From Tranquillimonas alkanivorans (GTDB taxonomy: Bacteria > Pseudomonadota > Alphaproteobacteria > Rhodobacterales > Rhodobacteraceae), in assembly GCF_900115595.1 (NCBI RefSeq), contig NZ_FOXA01000030.1:1-32777 (forward strand): DNA of 32,777 bases, read 5' to 3'. The stretch's first letter is position 1; every line of letters starts with the position of its first letter. Positions 15,206 through 25,873 of this stretch are shown here, piece by piece. The translations under genes were made by a program, and so were the position numbers. The notes under the pieces were generated by a model, which did not search any database, was not told where the DNA came from, and was given only the letters and a program-made list of their open reading frames with translations.

Positions 15206-17189
15206 CCCCCACCTCCTCGAGCGTGACGAGGATGTCGCCGTCGCCCACCTGCTGGCCCACCTGCACCGCAACCTCGGCGATCACGCCATCGCGGGGCGCG
15301 GTCAGCGTGTGTTCCATCTTCATCGCCTCCAGCACCACCAGCGCGTCGCCCGCAGTCACGGTCCGCCCCGGTTCGGCGGACAGGCGCGAGACGAAGCCCG
15401 GCATCGGCGCGACTACGACGCCGCCGCCAAACGCCGCCGCGTCCTGCTGGTCGAGCGGGTCGTGACGGCGGAAGGTGGCGCTGCGGGTGCCTTCGTGCAC
15501 CGTCAGGTGATCGCCGGTGCGCAGGACGTCCAGGCGGCGGCTGTGCCCGCCGCTTTCGACGACGGCCGCGTCCCCCTCGGGCCGGATGGAAAGGGTGCGG
15601 CCGTCCGGGGTGCGCACGGTCGGGCCGTCGATCTCCAGGTCGAGGTCGATCAGGTCGTCCCCCGCGAACAGGCGGGCGTGGAAACGATGCGCCCCCCAAA
15701 GGCGGAAGCCCCGCAGCCGCGCCCACGGGTCGCTCGACGCCGGGGCCTCCAGCAGTCCCGCCAGCGCCAGTGCGGCGACGATCTCGGCATCCTCTGGCGG
15801 CTCGGGCGGCCGCGACAGCGGCTCCAGGTCGCGCCCGATCAGGCCGGTGTCGACATCGCCGCGCGCGAAACCGTCGTGCCGGGCCAGCCGGGCGAGGAAG
15901 GTGAGGTTGGTGGCGGTGCCCGACACCCGCGTGTTTTCCAGTGCGCGGGAGAGGCGCGAGAGCGCCGTGGGCCGGTCGGGACCGTGGACGACGATCTTGG
16001 CGATCATCGGGTCGTACCAAGGGCTGATCTCGTCCCCCGTCCGCACGCCGCTGTCGATGCGGACCGGGCCGGGGGCGAAGGACGCGCCCGCCGGGAACGA
16101 CAGGTGGTCGAGGCAGCCGGTGGCGGGCAGGAATCCCTTGGGTACATCCTCGGCATAGAGCCGGGCCTCGAAGGCGTGGCCGTCGACGTGCAGCTCCTCC
16201 TGCGTGACCGGCAGCGGCTCGCCGGCGGCGATGCGCAGTTGCAGTTCCACGAAGTCGAGGCCGGTGATCGCCTCCGACACCGGGTGTTCGACCTGCAGGC
16301 GGGTGTTCATCTCCATGAACCAGAACCCGTCGGGGCGCAGGCCGCGGCTGCCGTCGGCGATGAACTCCACCGTGCCCGCCCCACAATAGCCGATGGCGCG
16401 GGCGGCCTCGACGGCGGCGCGGCCCATTGCCTCGCGCACCTCGTCGGTCATGCCGGGGGCCGGGGCCTCCTCGATCACCTTCTGGTGGCGGCGCTGGAGC
16501 GAGCAGTCGCGCTCGAACATGTGCACGACATTGCCGTGGCCGTCGGCGAAGACCTGCATCTCGACGTGGCGGGGGGCGGTCACGTACTTCTCGATCAGCA
16601 CCGCCGGATCGCCGAAGCTCGCCTGCCCCTCTCGCTGCGCGCCCTCGAGCGCCTGCGCGAAATCCTCGGGACGCTCCACCAACCGCATGCCCTTGCCGCC
16701 GCCGCCGGCGCGCGCCTTGATCAGCACCGGGTAACCGATGCGCGCGGCCTCGTCCGCGAGCGTGGTGAGATCCTGCGCCCGTCCGTGGTAGCCGGGCACC
16801 ACCGGCACGCCCGCCTCTACCATCGCGACCTTGGCCGCGTCCTTCAGGCCCATGGCGCGGATGGCCGACGCCGGGGGGCCGACGAAGACCAAGCCCGCGC
16901 CCTGGACCGCCTCCACGAAATCCGGGTTCTCGGACAGGAAGCCGTAGCCCGGGTGGATGGCCCCGGCCCCGGTGCGGCGGGCGGCGTCGAGGATCGCCTC
17001 GGCCCGCAAGTAGCTTTCCGAGGCGGCGGCGGGGCCGATCAGAACGGCCTCGTCCGCCATCGCGACATGCAGCGCGTCGCGGTCGGCTTCGGAATAGACG
17101 GCGACGGTGCGCAGACCCATGCGGCGGGCGGTGGCGATGACGCGGGCGGCGATCTCGCCCCGGTTGGCGATCAGGAGTTTGTCGAACAT
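15198..17189 (-). CDS. liuD: Methylcrotonyl-CoA carboxylase biotin-containing (alpha) subunit
   Basis: 663 residues with fused biotin carboxylase and biotin carrier domains. The N-terminus FDKLLIANRGEIAARV starts the carboxylase domain (1 to about 445). It has the ATP-grasp glycine loop KARAGGGGKGM, the ERDCSLQRRHQKV catalytic block and EMNTRLQVEHPV. The carrier domain at about 585-660 holds the biotinyl lysine, about Lys624, in EAMKMEH. Together with LiuB it carboxylates 3-methylcrotonyl-CoA. The start is the ATG at 17189, 8 bases after the liuB stop. Confidence 0.96.
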   Translation of the reverse strand: MFDKLLIANRGEIAARVIATARRMGLRTVAVYSEADRDALHVAMADEAVLIGPAAASESYLRAEAILDAARRTGAGAIHPGYGFLSENPDFVEAVQGAGLVFVGPPASAIRAMGLKDAAKVAMVEAGVPVVPGYHGRAQDLTTLADEAARIGYPVLIKARAGGGGKGMRLVERPEDFAQALEGAQREGQASFGDPAVLIEKYVTAPRHVEMQVFADGHGNVVHMFERDCSLQRRHQKVIEEAPAPGMTDEVREAMGRAAVEAARAIGYCGAGTVEFIADGSRGLRPDGFWFMEMNTRLQVEHPVSEAITGLDFVELQLRIAAGEPLPVTQEELHVDGHAFEARLYAEDVPKGFLPATGCLDHLSFPAGASFAPGPVRIDSGVRTGDEISPWYDPMIAKIVVHGPDRPTALSRLSRALENTRVSGTATNLTFLARLARHDGFARGDVDTGLIGRDLEPLSRPPEPPEDAEIVAALALAGLLEAPASSDPWARLRGFRLWGAHRFHARLFAGDDLIDLDLEIDGPTVRTPDGRTLSIRPEGDAAVVESGGHSRRLDVLRTGDHLTVHEGTRSATFRRHDPLDQQDAAAFGGGVVVAPMPGFVSRLSAEPGRTVTAGDALVVLEAMKMEHTLTAPRDGVIAEVAVQVGQQVGDGDILVTLEEVGDA

Positions 17190-17197
17190 CGCCGGCC

Positions 17198-18804
<1,607 letters not shown>

Positions 18805-18808
<4 letters not shown>

Positions 18809-19968
18809 GCCTGCGCCCCGACCAGTTCGCGCCCGATCAGCATACGCCGGATCTCGGACGTCCCCGCGCCGATCTCCATCAGCTTGGCGTCGCGGAAATA
18901 GCGCGAAACGGGGGTCTCGCTCATGAAGCCGGTTCCGCCCATGGCCTGCACCGCCTGGTGGGCGACGGTCATCGCTTCTTCGGAGGCATAGAGCACGCAG
19001 GCCGCCGCGTCCTGGCGCGTCACCCGCCCTCGGTCGCAGGCGCGCGCGACCTCGTAGACATAGGCGCGGGCCGAGTTCATCTTGGTGTACATGTCGGCGA
19101 TCTTGCCCTGCATCAGCTGGAAACGCCCGATGCTTTCGCCGAACTGCCTGCGCTCGACCACGTAGGGCATCACCTCGTCCATGCAGGCGGCCATGAGGCC
19201 CAGCCCGATGCCCGAAAGCACCACGCGCTCGTAATCGAGGCCCGACATCAACACGCGGACGCCGCGCCCTTCCTCGCCCAGCACGTTCTGAACCGGCACC
19301 TCGACGTCCTCGAACACCAGCTCGGCCGTGTTCGACCCGCGCATGCCCAGCTTGTCGAAATGCGGCGAGGTGGAGAAGCCGGGCATGTCCTTCTCGACGA
19401 TGAAGGCGGTGATGCCCCGGCTGCCGGCCTCGGGATCGGTCTTGGCATAGACCACCAGCGTGTCGGCGTCCGGCCCGTTGGTGATCCAGTACTTCGTGCC
19501 GTTGAGCACGTAGCGATCACCCCTTTTCTCGGCCCTGAGCTTCATCGACACGACGTCGGAGCCTGCCCCGGCCTCGGACATGGCGAGCGCGCCGATGCGT
19601 TCGCCCGAGACGAGCCCGGGCAGGTACTTTTCCTTCTGCGCGTCGCTGCCGTTGAGCCGGATCTGGTTGACGCAGAGGTTCGAGTGCGCGCCGTAGGACA
19701 GGCTGACCGAGGCCGAGGCGCGGGCGATCTCCTCGACCGCGACGACGTGGGCGAGGTATCCCATCTCCGCCCCGCCATACGCCTCGTCGACGGTGATGCC
19801 GAGCAGGCCGAGTTCGCCCATCTCGGGCCAGAGTTCGTTGGGAAAGGCGTTGGCGCGGTCGATCTCGGCCGCCATCGGCTTCAGCCGCTCCTGCGCCCAG
19901 CGGTGCACCGTCTCACGCAGGGCGTTCACCTCGTCCCCGAGGTCGAAGGTCATCGAGTTCGTGAACAT
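18805..19968 (-). CDS. liuA: Isovaleryl-CoA dehydrogenase
   Basis: FAD-dependent acyl-CoA dehydrogenase of 387 residues that oxidises isovaleryl-CoA to 3-methylcrotonyl-CoA, passing electrons to ETF. Domain markers are [34 protein letters not shown] and the C-terminal [20 protein letters not shown]. The catalytic base Glu247 sits in [13 protein letters not shown], the position diagnostic of isovaleryl-CoA dehydrogenases (most acyl-CoA dehydrogenases place it over 100 residues later). A GGGAGGA site precedes the ATG. The gene begins 21 bases after the oxidoreductase stop. Confidence 0.95.
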
Positions 19969-19989
19969 GTCCGTCCTCCCGTCGGCGGT

Positions 19990-22900
19990 CTATTCGGCCG
20001 CCAGTGTCGTTTGCGGACGCTCGCCCGCGATCTCTTCCCGCAGGGTGGCTCGCCGCTTCATCGCCTCGGCGTGCGCCGCCTCCTTCACCGGGCCGAAGCC
20101 CCGAATCTCGGACGGCAGGTCCAGAAGCTGCCGGATGGCCGGAATCCGGTCAGGCCGCAGGTTGCGCTCGGCCAGGTCCATGTCCTCTTCGTAGCGCGCG
20201 ATCAGCTCCCGCTCCAGCTTGCGGTCGGCGCTGTAGCCGAAGGGGTCGAGCGCGGTGCCCCTCAGCCCTTTCATCCGAGCCAGTACGCCGAGGAAAGGCA
20301 GCACCCACGCGCCCACCTCGCGTTTTCTCGGACGGCCGTCGGCGGCCTTGCCCGGCAGGAACGGCGGGGCGAGGTTGAGCGACACGCGCAGGTCGCCATC
20401 GAAGGTGCCTTGCAGCCCCTCGCGGAAGGCGGGGTCGCTGTAGAGCCGCGCGACCTCGTACTCGTCCTTGTAGGCCAGCACGCGGGCATAGTTGATCGCC
20501 TCCGCGCGCACGAGCTGCGGATCGTCGATCCCCTCCCGCGCCATTGCCCGTTCTAAACGCGCCAGCCGGTCGGCGTAGCGCCGCGCCAGCCGGTCGTTCT
20601 GGTAGGCAGCGAGGTGCGCCTTGCGGTGGGCGACGACCTCCTCCGTCGTCATCTCGGACAGGGGCTTCGGATGCTCCTTCGCCGTCACCAGCCGCGTCAC
20701 CGCCTCGGGATCGTGCGCCAGCAGGCGGCCCCAGTCGAACGCGGCGAGGTTGAAGGGGATTGCCACGCCGTTGAGCTCGATCGCCTTCCGGATCGAGTCC
20801 CGCTCCAGCGGGACGAGCCCCTTCTGCCACGCGTAGCCCAGCATCATCATGTTCGCCCCGATCTCGTCACCGCAGATCGACAGGGCGAGCTCCGAGAAGT
20901 TCAGGAAATGCTCGCGGCTGCGGACGCTCTTGGCCACAATCCGCTCGACCGCTGGCTCGCGGAAGTCGAAGTCGCGCTGGCGGGTGAAGTCGGACACCGG
21001 CGTGATCTTGGTGTTGAACACCGCCTCCGTCCGCTCGGCGTCACAGAGCAGGATGCTTTCCTTGGACGCTGCCACGACCGAGTCGGCGGCCAGCAGCAGG
21101 TCTGCCCCGCCCGCCGCGATGCGCGGCGCGGCCACCGGCCGGTCGGGGCGCGAGATGCGCACGTGGCTCAGCACCGCGCCGCCCTTCTGCGCGAGCCCTG
21201 CCATGTCGAGGATCATCGGCACCTTGCCCTCGACATGCGCCGCCATCCCCAGAAGCGCGCCGATGGTCAGCACGCCCGTGCCGCCCACGCCGGTCACCGC
21301 CATGTTCCACGCGCGGTCGATTTCCGGCAGCGCGGGCTCGGGCAGGCCGCTCACCTCCGGGCCGTCCAATGCCGCGCCGCGCTTGAGGCGGCCGCCGCGC
21401 ACGGTGACGAAGGACGGGCAGAAGCCCTTGAGGCAGGAATAGTCCTTGTTGCACATGGACTGGTTGATGCGGCGCTTGCGGCCCATCTCGGTCTCTTCGG
21501 GCTCGACGGCGATGCAGTTGGACTGCACCGAGCAGTCGCCGCAGCCCTCGCAGACCGCCGGGTTGATCCAGAGCCGCATGTCCGGATCCTCCATCTTCCC
21601 GCGCTTGCGGCGGCGGCGCTTCTCGGCGGCGCAGGTCTGCTCGTAGACGAGGATGGTGGTGCCGGGGACCTCGCGCAGCTCGCGCATGACGGTGTCGATC
21701 TCGTCGCGGTGGCGGATCTCGCTGCCTGGCGCGAGTTCGGCGGCGTCGTAGACGTCGGGGCGGTCGGACATCAGCACGATCCTGGCCACGCCCTCGTGGA
21801 ACATCTGGTGCGTGATCTGCTGCGGCGTGAGGGTGCCGTCGATGGGCTGCCCACCGGTCATGGCGACAGCGTCATTGTAAAGGATCTTATAGGTGATGTT
21901 CGCGCCGGAGGCGACGGATTGCCGGATGGCCAGCTGGCCGGAATGGAAATACGTCCCGTCGCCGAGGTTCACGAAGCGGTGCTTCTCGTCCGTGAAACGG
22001 CCAATGGACGTCCAGGGCACGCCCTCGGCCCCCATGTGGGTGAAGGTCTCGGTGTTGCGGTCCATCCACTGCGCCATGAAGTGGCACCCGATCCCGGCCA
22101 TGGCCTTCGAGCCTTCGGGAACGCGGGTCGAAGTATTGTGCGGGCAGCCCGCGCAGTAATGCGGCAGGCGGATCACCGGCGGGGCGTGGTCCTCGCCCCG
22201 GTGCTGCGCCGCCTCGATCCGGTTCAGGTGGTGGCGGATCTTCGCCGCCAGGTTCTCGGGCAGGTCGAGCCTGAGCACCCGGTCGGCGATGGCGCGGGCC
22301 ACGCGCGAACTGGTCAGGCCCAGCGAGAACGGCAGGAACTGGCGGTCCTTGTCGTCGAACTTGCCGATGATGCGCGGCCGCACGTCGGCGCGCCAGTTGA
22401 AGAGCTGCTGCTTTATCTGGTTCTCGATGATCTCGCGCCGCTCTTCGAGGATCAGGACTTCTTCCAGTCCTTCCGAGAAGTGCCGCACGCCCTGCGGCTC
22501 CAGCGGCCAGGGCATCCGCACCTTGTAAAGGCGCAGGCCGATCGCCTCCCACTCCGGCCGGCGCAGGCCCAGCTCGGCCAGCGCCTGGCGCACTTCCTCG
22601 AACGCCTTGCCCGAGGCGACTATGCCGAAGCGGGCGTTCGGCGTGTTGATCTCGACCCGGTCGACGCCGTTGGCGCGGGCGAAGGCGATGGCGGCATAGC
22701 CCTTCTTCTCCTGAAGCCGGGTGTCCTGCACCCGCGGTGGGTCGGGCCAGCGTAGGTTCAGCCCGTCCGGCGGCAGCTCGAAATCCTCCGGCAGGACGAA
22801 GAGCCGCTCCTCCTGCGCAAGGTCGACCGAGGTCGTCGTCTCGACCGTTTCCGAGATCACCTTGAAGCCGACCCAGCAGCCGGAATAGCGCGACATCGCC

Positions 22901-23457
22901 ACGCCCAGCAGCCCCAGTTCCAGGAACTCGTGCACCGACGACGGATAGAGCATCGGCATCAGCGCCGCCATGAAGGCATGATCCGACTGGTGCGGGATGG
23001 AGGAGGACTTGCAGGTATGGTCGTCGCCCGCGACGGCCAGCACGCCCCCGTGCCGCGCCGTCCCGGCGGCGTTGGCGTGCTTGAGCACGTCGCCCGACCG
23101 GTCGACGCCCGGGCCCTTGCCGTACCACATCCCCATCACGCCGTCCTTGCGTGCGCCGGTCGACAGGTGAAGCTGTTGGCTGCCCCAGACGGCGGTGGCG
23201 GCCAGATCCTCGTTCACCCCGGGCTGGAAGACGATGTCGTAGGGGTCGAGAAACTTTCTGGCCCTCACGAACTGCTGGTCCAGCCCTCCCAGCGGCGAGC
23301 CGCGATAGCCCGAGATGAAGGCGCCGGTGTTCAGCCCGGCCCCGCGGTCGCGGCGCATCTGCGTCATCGGCAGGCGGACGAGCGCCTGAGTGCCGGTCAG
23401 CAGCACGTGGCCGCCGACGGACGTGTACTTGTCGTCCAGCGTAATCTGCTTGGTCAT
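19990..23457 (-). CDS. Fused indolepyruvate-type 2-oxoacid:ferredoxin oxidoreductase
   Basis: 1155 residues joining IorA- and IorB-like parts. In order: an N-terminal pyrimidine/CoA-type region with FISGYRGSPLGGLDQ (about 45-60); CAGCPHNTST near 433; a thiamine diphosphate motif beginning GDGTYFHSG near 497 with the partner ND about 30 residues on; a cysteine cluster CEGCGDCSVQSNC near 636 and further cysteines near 668-680 for Fe-S centres; a gamma domain with VTGVGGTGVLTIG near 717; and a C-terminal extension common to this fused family. The enzyme converts aryl or branched-chain 2-oxo acids plus CoA to acyl-CoA, CO2 and reduced ferredoxin. It is the first gene of the leu-degradation operon, with a GGGAGG site at its ATG. 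Confidence 0.93.
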   Translation of the reverse strand: MTKQITLDDKYTSVGGHVLLTGTQALVRLPMTQMRRDRGAGLNTGAFISGYRGSPLGGLDQQFVRARKFLDPYDIVFQPGVNEDLAATAVWGSQQLHLSTGARKDGVMGMWYGKGPGVDRSGDVLKHANAAGTARHGGVLAVAGDDHTCKSSSIPHQSDHAFMAALMPMLYPSSVHEFLELGLLGVAMSRYSGCWVGFKVISETVETTTSVDLAQEERLFVLPEDFELPPDGLNLRWPDPPRVQDTRLQEKKGYAAIAFARANGVDRVEINTPNARFGIVASGKAFEEVRQALAELGLRRPEWEAIGLRLYKVRMPWPLEPQGVRHFSEGLEEVLILEERREIIENQIKQQLFNWRADVRPRIIGKFDDKDRQFLPFSLGLTSSRVARAIADRVLRLDLPENLAAKIRHHLNRIEAAQHRGEDHAPPVIRLPHYCAGCPHNTSTRVPEGSKAMAGIGCHFMAQWMDRNTETFTHMGAEGVPWTSIGRFTDEKHRFVNLGDGTYFHSGQLAIRQSVASGANITYKILYNDAVAMTGGQPIDGTLTPQQITHQMFHEGVARIVLMSDRPDVYDAAELAPGSEIRHRDEIDTVMRELREVPGTTILVYEQTCAAEKRRRRKRGKMEDPDMRLWINPAVCEGCGDCSVQSNCIAVEPEETEMGRKRRINQSMCNKDYSCLKGFCPSFVTVRGGRLKRGAALDGPEVSGLPEPALPEIDRAWNMAVTGVGGTGVLTIGALLGMAAHVEGKVPMILDMAGLAQKGGAVLSHVRISRPDRPVAAPRIAAGGADLLLAADSVVAASKESILLCDAERTEAVFNTKITPVSDFTRQRDFDFREPAVERIVAKSVRSREHFLNFSELALSICGDEIGANMMMLGYAWQKGLVPLERDSIRKAIELNGVAIPFNLAAFDWGRLLAHDPEAVTRLVTAKEHPKPLSEMTTEEVVAHRKAHLAAYQNDRLARRYADRLARLERAMAREGIDDPQLVRAEAINYARVLAYKDEYEVARLYSDPAFREGLQGTFDGDLRVSLNLAPPFLPGKAADGRPRKREVGAWVLPFLGVLARMKGLRGTALDPFGYSADRKLERELIARYEEDMDLAERNLRPDRIPAIRQLLDLPSEIRGFGPVKEAAHAEAMKRRATLREEIAGERPQTTLAAE

Positions 23458-23522
23458 GTCGGGCCTCCCTACCCACGACGCTTGCACGGGAGGCGCGAAA
23501 CCCGGTCACCTTCACTGACCCT

Positions 23523-23562
23523 CCCCCTCAACATAGGGCGACAACGTTCCTGCGTGAGGGGG
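23523..23562. promoter_or_regulatory. Candidate operator in the ior/lrp intergenic region
   Basis: Inverted repeat CCCCCTCA (23523-23530) and TGAGGGGG (23555-23562), perfect over 8 bases with a 24-base spacer. It brackets a TATGTT sequence on the minus strand (23530-23535) that could serve as the -10 box of the ior-liu operon. Lrp-family proteins often act at such divergent regions, but this is not the classical Lrp consensus. Suggestive only. Confidence 0.3.
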
Positions 23563-23577
23563 CGATGTGGGACGGTG

Positions 23578-23606
23578 TTGCTAGACAAGACGGCTGGGCC
23601 GATACT
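23578..23606 (+). promoter_or_regulatory. Putative sigma-70-type promoter of the Lrp-family gene
   Basis: TTGCTA (23578-23583) and GATACT (23601-23606) are separated by exactly 17 bases. Each matches 4 of 6 consensus positions, and the pair ends 25 bases before the regulator's ATG. Spacing is ideal and box quality is moderate. Confidence 0.35.
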
Positions 23607-23631
23607 CCGTTCGACTCGCGGGGGAGAAGCG

Positions 23632-24090
23632 ATGCAGATCGACGACGCGGACCGCCGGATCCTCCGCGTGATCCAGGAGGCGCCCGGCCTGACCATGCGC
23701 GAGCTGGGCGAGGCGACGGGGCTGAGCCACACCCCCTGCTGGCGCCGCCTGCAACGCCTGCAGGAGGCCGGCATCGTCAGCGACAAGCGCTACATCGTCG
23801 ATCCCGAGGCGGTGGGCTACGAGATCGTGGTCTTCTGCTTCGTGCGCATCGCCGAGCACCGCCGCGCGCGGCTGCAGGAATTCGAGGCGGCGGTCGCCCG
23901 GGTGCCTGAGATCCTGCAATGCTATTCGCTAAGCGGCGAGCACGACTATGTCCTCCAGGTCATCGCCCGCAGCGTGCGCGCCTATGAGGCGACGGTGAAG
24001 AACGCTCTCACCGAGTTGCCCAACGTCCAATCGATTAGCACCAGCTTCACTTTGAAGCGGGTGAAGGCCTCGAACGTGGTCCCGGTTTAG
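23632..24090 (+). CDS. Lrp/AsnC-family transcriptional regulator
   Basis: 152 residues. The N-terminal helix-turn-helix spans about 5-60 (DDADRRILRVIQEAPGLTM, then LGEATGLSHTPCWRRLQRL). The C-terminal RAM/AsnC ligand-binding domain follows (VPEILQCYSLSGEHDYVLQV). Typical Lrp-type length. Members bind amino acids or related metabolites. Divergence from the 2-oxoacid oxidoreductase and liu genes suggests control of that operon, probably by a branched-chain or aromatic amino acid or its oxo acid. A GGGGGAGAA ribosome site lies just before the ATG at 23632. Longer frames upstream overlap the oxidoreductase on the other strand and are spurious. Confidence 0.93.
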   Translation: MQIDDADRRILRVIQEAPGLTMRELGEATGLSHTPCWRRLQRLQEAGIVSDKRYIVDPEAVGYEIVVFCFVRIAEHRRARLQEFEAAVARVPEILQCYSLSGEHDYVLQVIARSVRAYEATVKNALTELPNVQSISTSFTLKRVKASNVVPV

Positions 24091-24213
24091 CATCGGGATA
24101 GGTCTGGCAGATGGCCTGCCCCTTGGACCGGCCAGGCCAGTCACGCTCTGCCGCGTCGGCTCGAAGACGAGGCATCCGAACCATGCTCCTCGGGTAGAGA
24201 AATTCGGCAGGGG

Positions 24214-24381
24214 GCAACCACCATCCTCGACGTGGATCTGGGCGGGGAAAGCTCGCAGCCCGTGGCCGCCCGGCTGTCGGAGCGCGGTGCCCCTACGCCG
24301 GAGGGCGTGGCGCCATTCCTCAGGAGATTCTACAGAACCGCCGCCATCTCGTCGGCGCTGCACACGGTGCGTTTTGGCTGA
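24214..24381 (+). pseudogene. Remnant of a response-regulator receiver domain
   Basis: A frame without its own start reads ATTILDVDLGGESSQPVA, then ARLSERGAP, then a degraded tail ending in TGA at 24379-24381. The first part matches the phospho-acceptor strand and following helix of single-domain receivers that carry LDVNLGGE..PVADAL..RG(I/V)P. The N-terminal beta1 segment and the usual FATGY and KPF motifs are missing or unrecognisable. It is therefore a decayed fragment inside the 431-base gap between the Lrp gene and the GH8 gene. The rest of that gap holds nothing I can identify. Confidence 0.45.
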
Positions 24382-24521
24382 GCCCGGCCTGCGAGCGCGA
24401 TGGACAAGCGAGGTCAGGAACAGCGAAATGCTTTGCTTCACCGACGCACCGCCGACCAGAGCCCGCTCCGAAGAATTTTCCTGAGCGCGTTCTGAAGCCA
24501 TGTTGCACGCAGCAGGTAGCA

Positions 24522-25565
24522 TTAACCGAGGCAGTGGGCTGCGGCTTCGCTGGCGGCCGTCACTGCAAGCAGGTGGAGCGTAGCCGGGTAATAAGCCTGG
24601 TCGGCCGAGAAGGCGGGCAAAGTGTCGTCCGGGAGCGGACGCCCGGCGCACGTCACGAGCGCAGCGACAGCCGCGTAGCCCTGCGCATCGCTGCGTTCCG
24701 TCGTCCGTCCGCTTTCAACTTCCGCCCGCACCGGCACTCCCCCGGGACCGGGCGAGGTCAAAAGGCTCCGAACCCGCGAGACGGCCGGATGTGCAAAGCG
24801 GCCGGACCAGACGAGATACAGTGGGACGCGCAAGGCGTCGTATCCGTACCCGGCAGGCAGCCGGTCCGGTGCGCTAAGCCCGTCGGCGGTGACAACCACC
24901 CAGTCGGGAACGAGGCCGCGCCTCGCAATTCGTGCAAGCAGAGCCTCGCCGTCGTCCGCCACCTGCGCAAGCCGCGGAAGATCGAACGCCGCGGCGAGGG
25001 CGTGCAAGGCGAGCGGCATGTAGTAGGATGGGTTCACCGTCTCCGCCCCCGGTGCGGAGAAACGCTCTGCCGCCGGCCGGAGCAGCAGGCCACCGCCGGG
25101 CATTTCCCGGACCAGGATCATGTCGATGGCGCGGGCCACCTTCCCCGCTCGCTCGGCGTATCGGGGCTCGGCGAACTCGCGCGAGGCGCGCAGGAGCGCC
25201 CACGCGTAGAAGAGGTCGCCGTCGGAGGCGTTGTTGAAGTCGCGCACGCCCTCCCCGGGTCGCCAGCGCCAAGCCAGCAGCGGGTCCTGCCGGACGGCCA
25301 GGTGCTGCTCCGTCCAAGCGAACATCCGCGCGAAGGCGTCTGCATCGTTAAACGCAACGGTCAGCAGCATGCCCCACGCCTGCCCCTCGGAGTGGCTGGC
25401 GTTGTCCTGCAGCGCGTCGACCACGCGGCCCTCCGAGGACAGGAAAGCGTTCGTCCAATCCTGCCATGCGCCGCGCCAAGCGGATGTTTCTCCGCCTGCA
25501 AGACCGGGCGCGGCGGCCACGGCTGCACTCGACGTCATCATCCCGAGGAGCGTCCTGCGTTTCAT
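24522..25565 (-). CDS. Glycoside hydrolase family 8 endoglucanase (BcsZ-like)
   Basis: 347 residues. The signal peptide (about 1-24) has a KRRTLLG twin-arginine-like motif, so export to the periplasm is expected. GH8 catalytic features are present: Glu60 in ASHSEGQAWGM as the general acid and Asp115 in NNASDGDLFYAWALL. Aromatic residues lining the cleft follow (YYMPLALHALA, QAYYPATLHLLA). BcsZ-type enzymes trim beta-1,4-glucan during synthesis and export, and GH8 also includes mixed-linkage glucanases. Placed last in the polysaccharide operon, it likely edits the glucan made by the adjacent synthase. The ATG at 25565 has a GGGGAGG site about 10 bases upstream. Confidence 0.9.
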   Translation of the reverse strand: MKRRTLLGMMTSSAAVAAAPGLAGGETSAWRGAWQDWTNAFLSSEGRVVDALQDNASHSEGQAWGMLLTVAFNDADAFARMFAWTEQHLAVRQDPLLAWRWRPGEGVRDFNNASDGDLFYAWALLRASREFAEPRYAERAGKVARAIDMILVREMPGGGLLLRPAAERFSAPGAETVNPSYYMPLALHALAAAFDLPRLAQVADDGEALLARIARRGLVPDWVVVTADGLSAPDRLPAGYGYDALRVPLYLVWSGRFAHPAVSRVRSLLTSPGPGGVPVRAEVESGRTTERSDAQGYAAVAALVTCAGRPLPDDTLPAFSADQAYYPATLHLLAVTAASEAAAHCLG

Positions 25566-25873
25566 ACCGCCGTTACCTCCCCACCTGAGGCGTTCGTAGC
25601 CGAGCCCGACGAGACACGGTTCCCGCGCGCCCGGAATGCAGGGGAGGCACAAGTCGGCTCCGCCCGCGCGCCTGTCATGCTGCCCGGTGCGCTGATCATC
25701 GTGCTCGATGGAACAGTATCCCTGCGCATTCGCGCCTGCCCGAGCAACTTGAGCACAGATGGGTTGCATGTCGCCACAGGCTTCAGGCCCGTTCGGCCGA
25801 GATTCATGTCACGGAGCTTCGCCACGCCGTGTCTGCAGCCTCTTCCTGCGGCGGCACCGAAACACTGCGTCAT
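25562..25873 (-). CDS. Hypothetical 103-codon frame linked by ATGA overlaps to bgsA-like and GH8 genes
   Basis: The ATG at 25873 overlaps the glycosyltransferase stop as ATGA, and the TGA at 25562-25564 overlaps the GH8 start, again as ATGA. The frame fills the 304-base gap completely. This is the arrangement of a translationally coupled gene. Against it, the product has no recognisable domain and a disordered Arg/Ser/Gly/Thr-rich composition. Third codon positions are clearly less GC-rich than in neighbours (AGA, GGA, GCA, ACT and TCT occur), and there is no ribosome site of its own. It may be a fast-evolving accessory peptide or a spacer that keeps ribosomes moving to the GH8 gene. Confidence 0.3.
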   Translation of the reverse strand: MTQCFGAAAGRGCRHGVAKLRDMNLGRTGLKPVATCNPSVLKLLGQARMRRDTVPSSTMISAPGSMTGARAEPTCASPAFRARGNRVSSGSATNASGGEVTAV

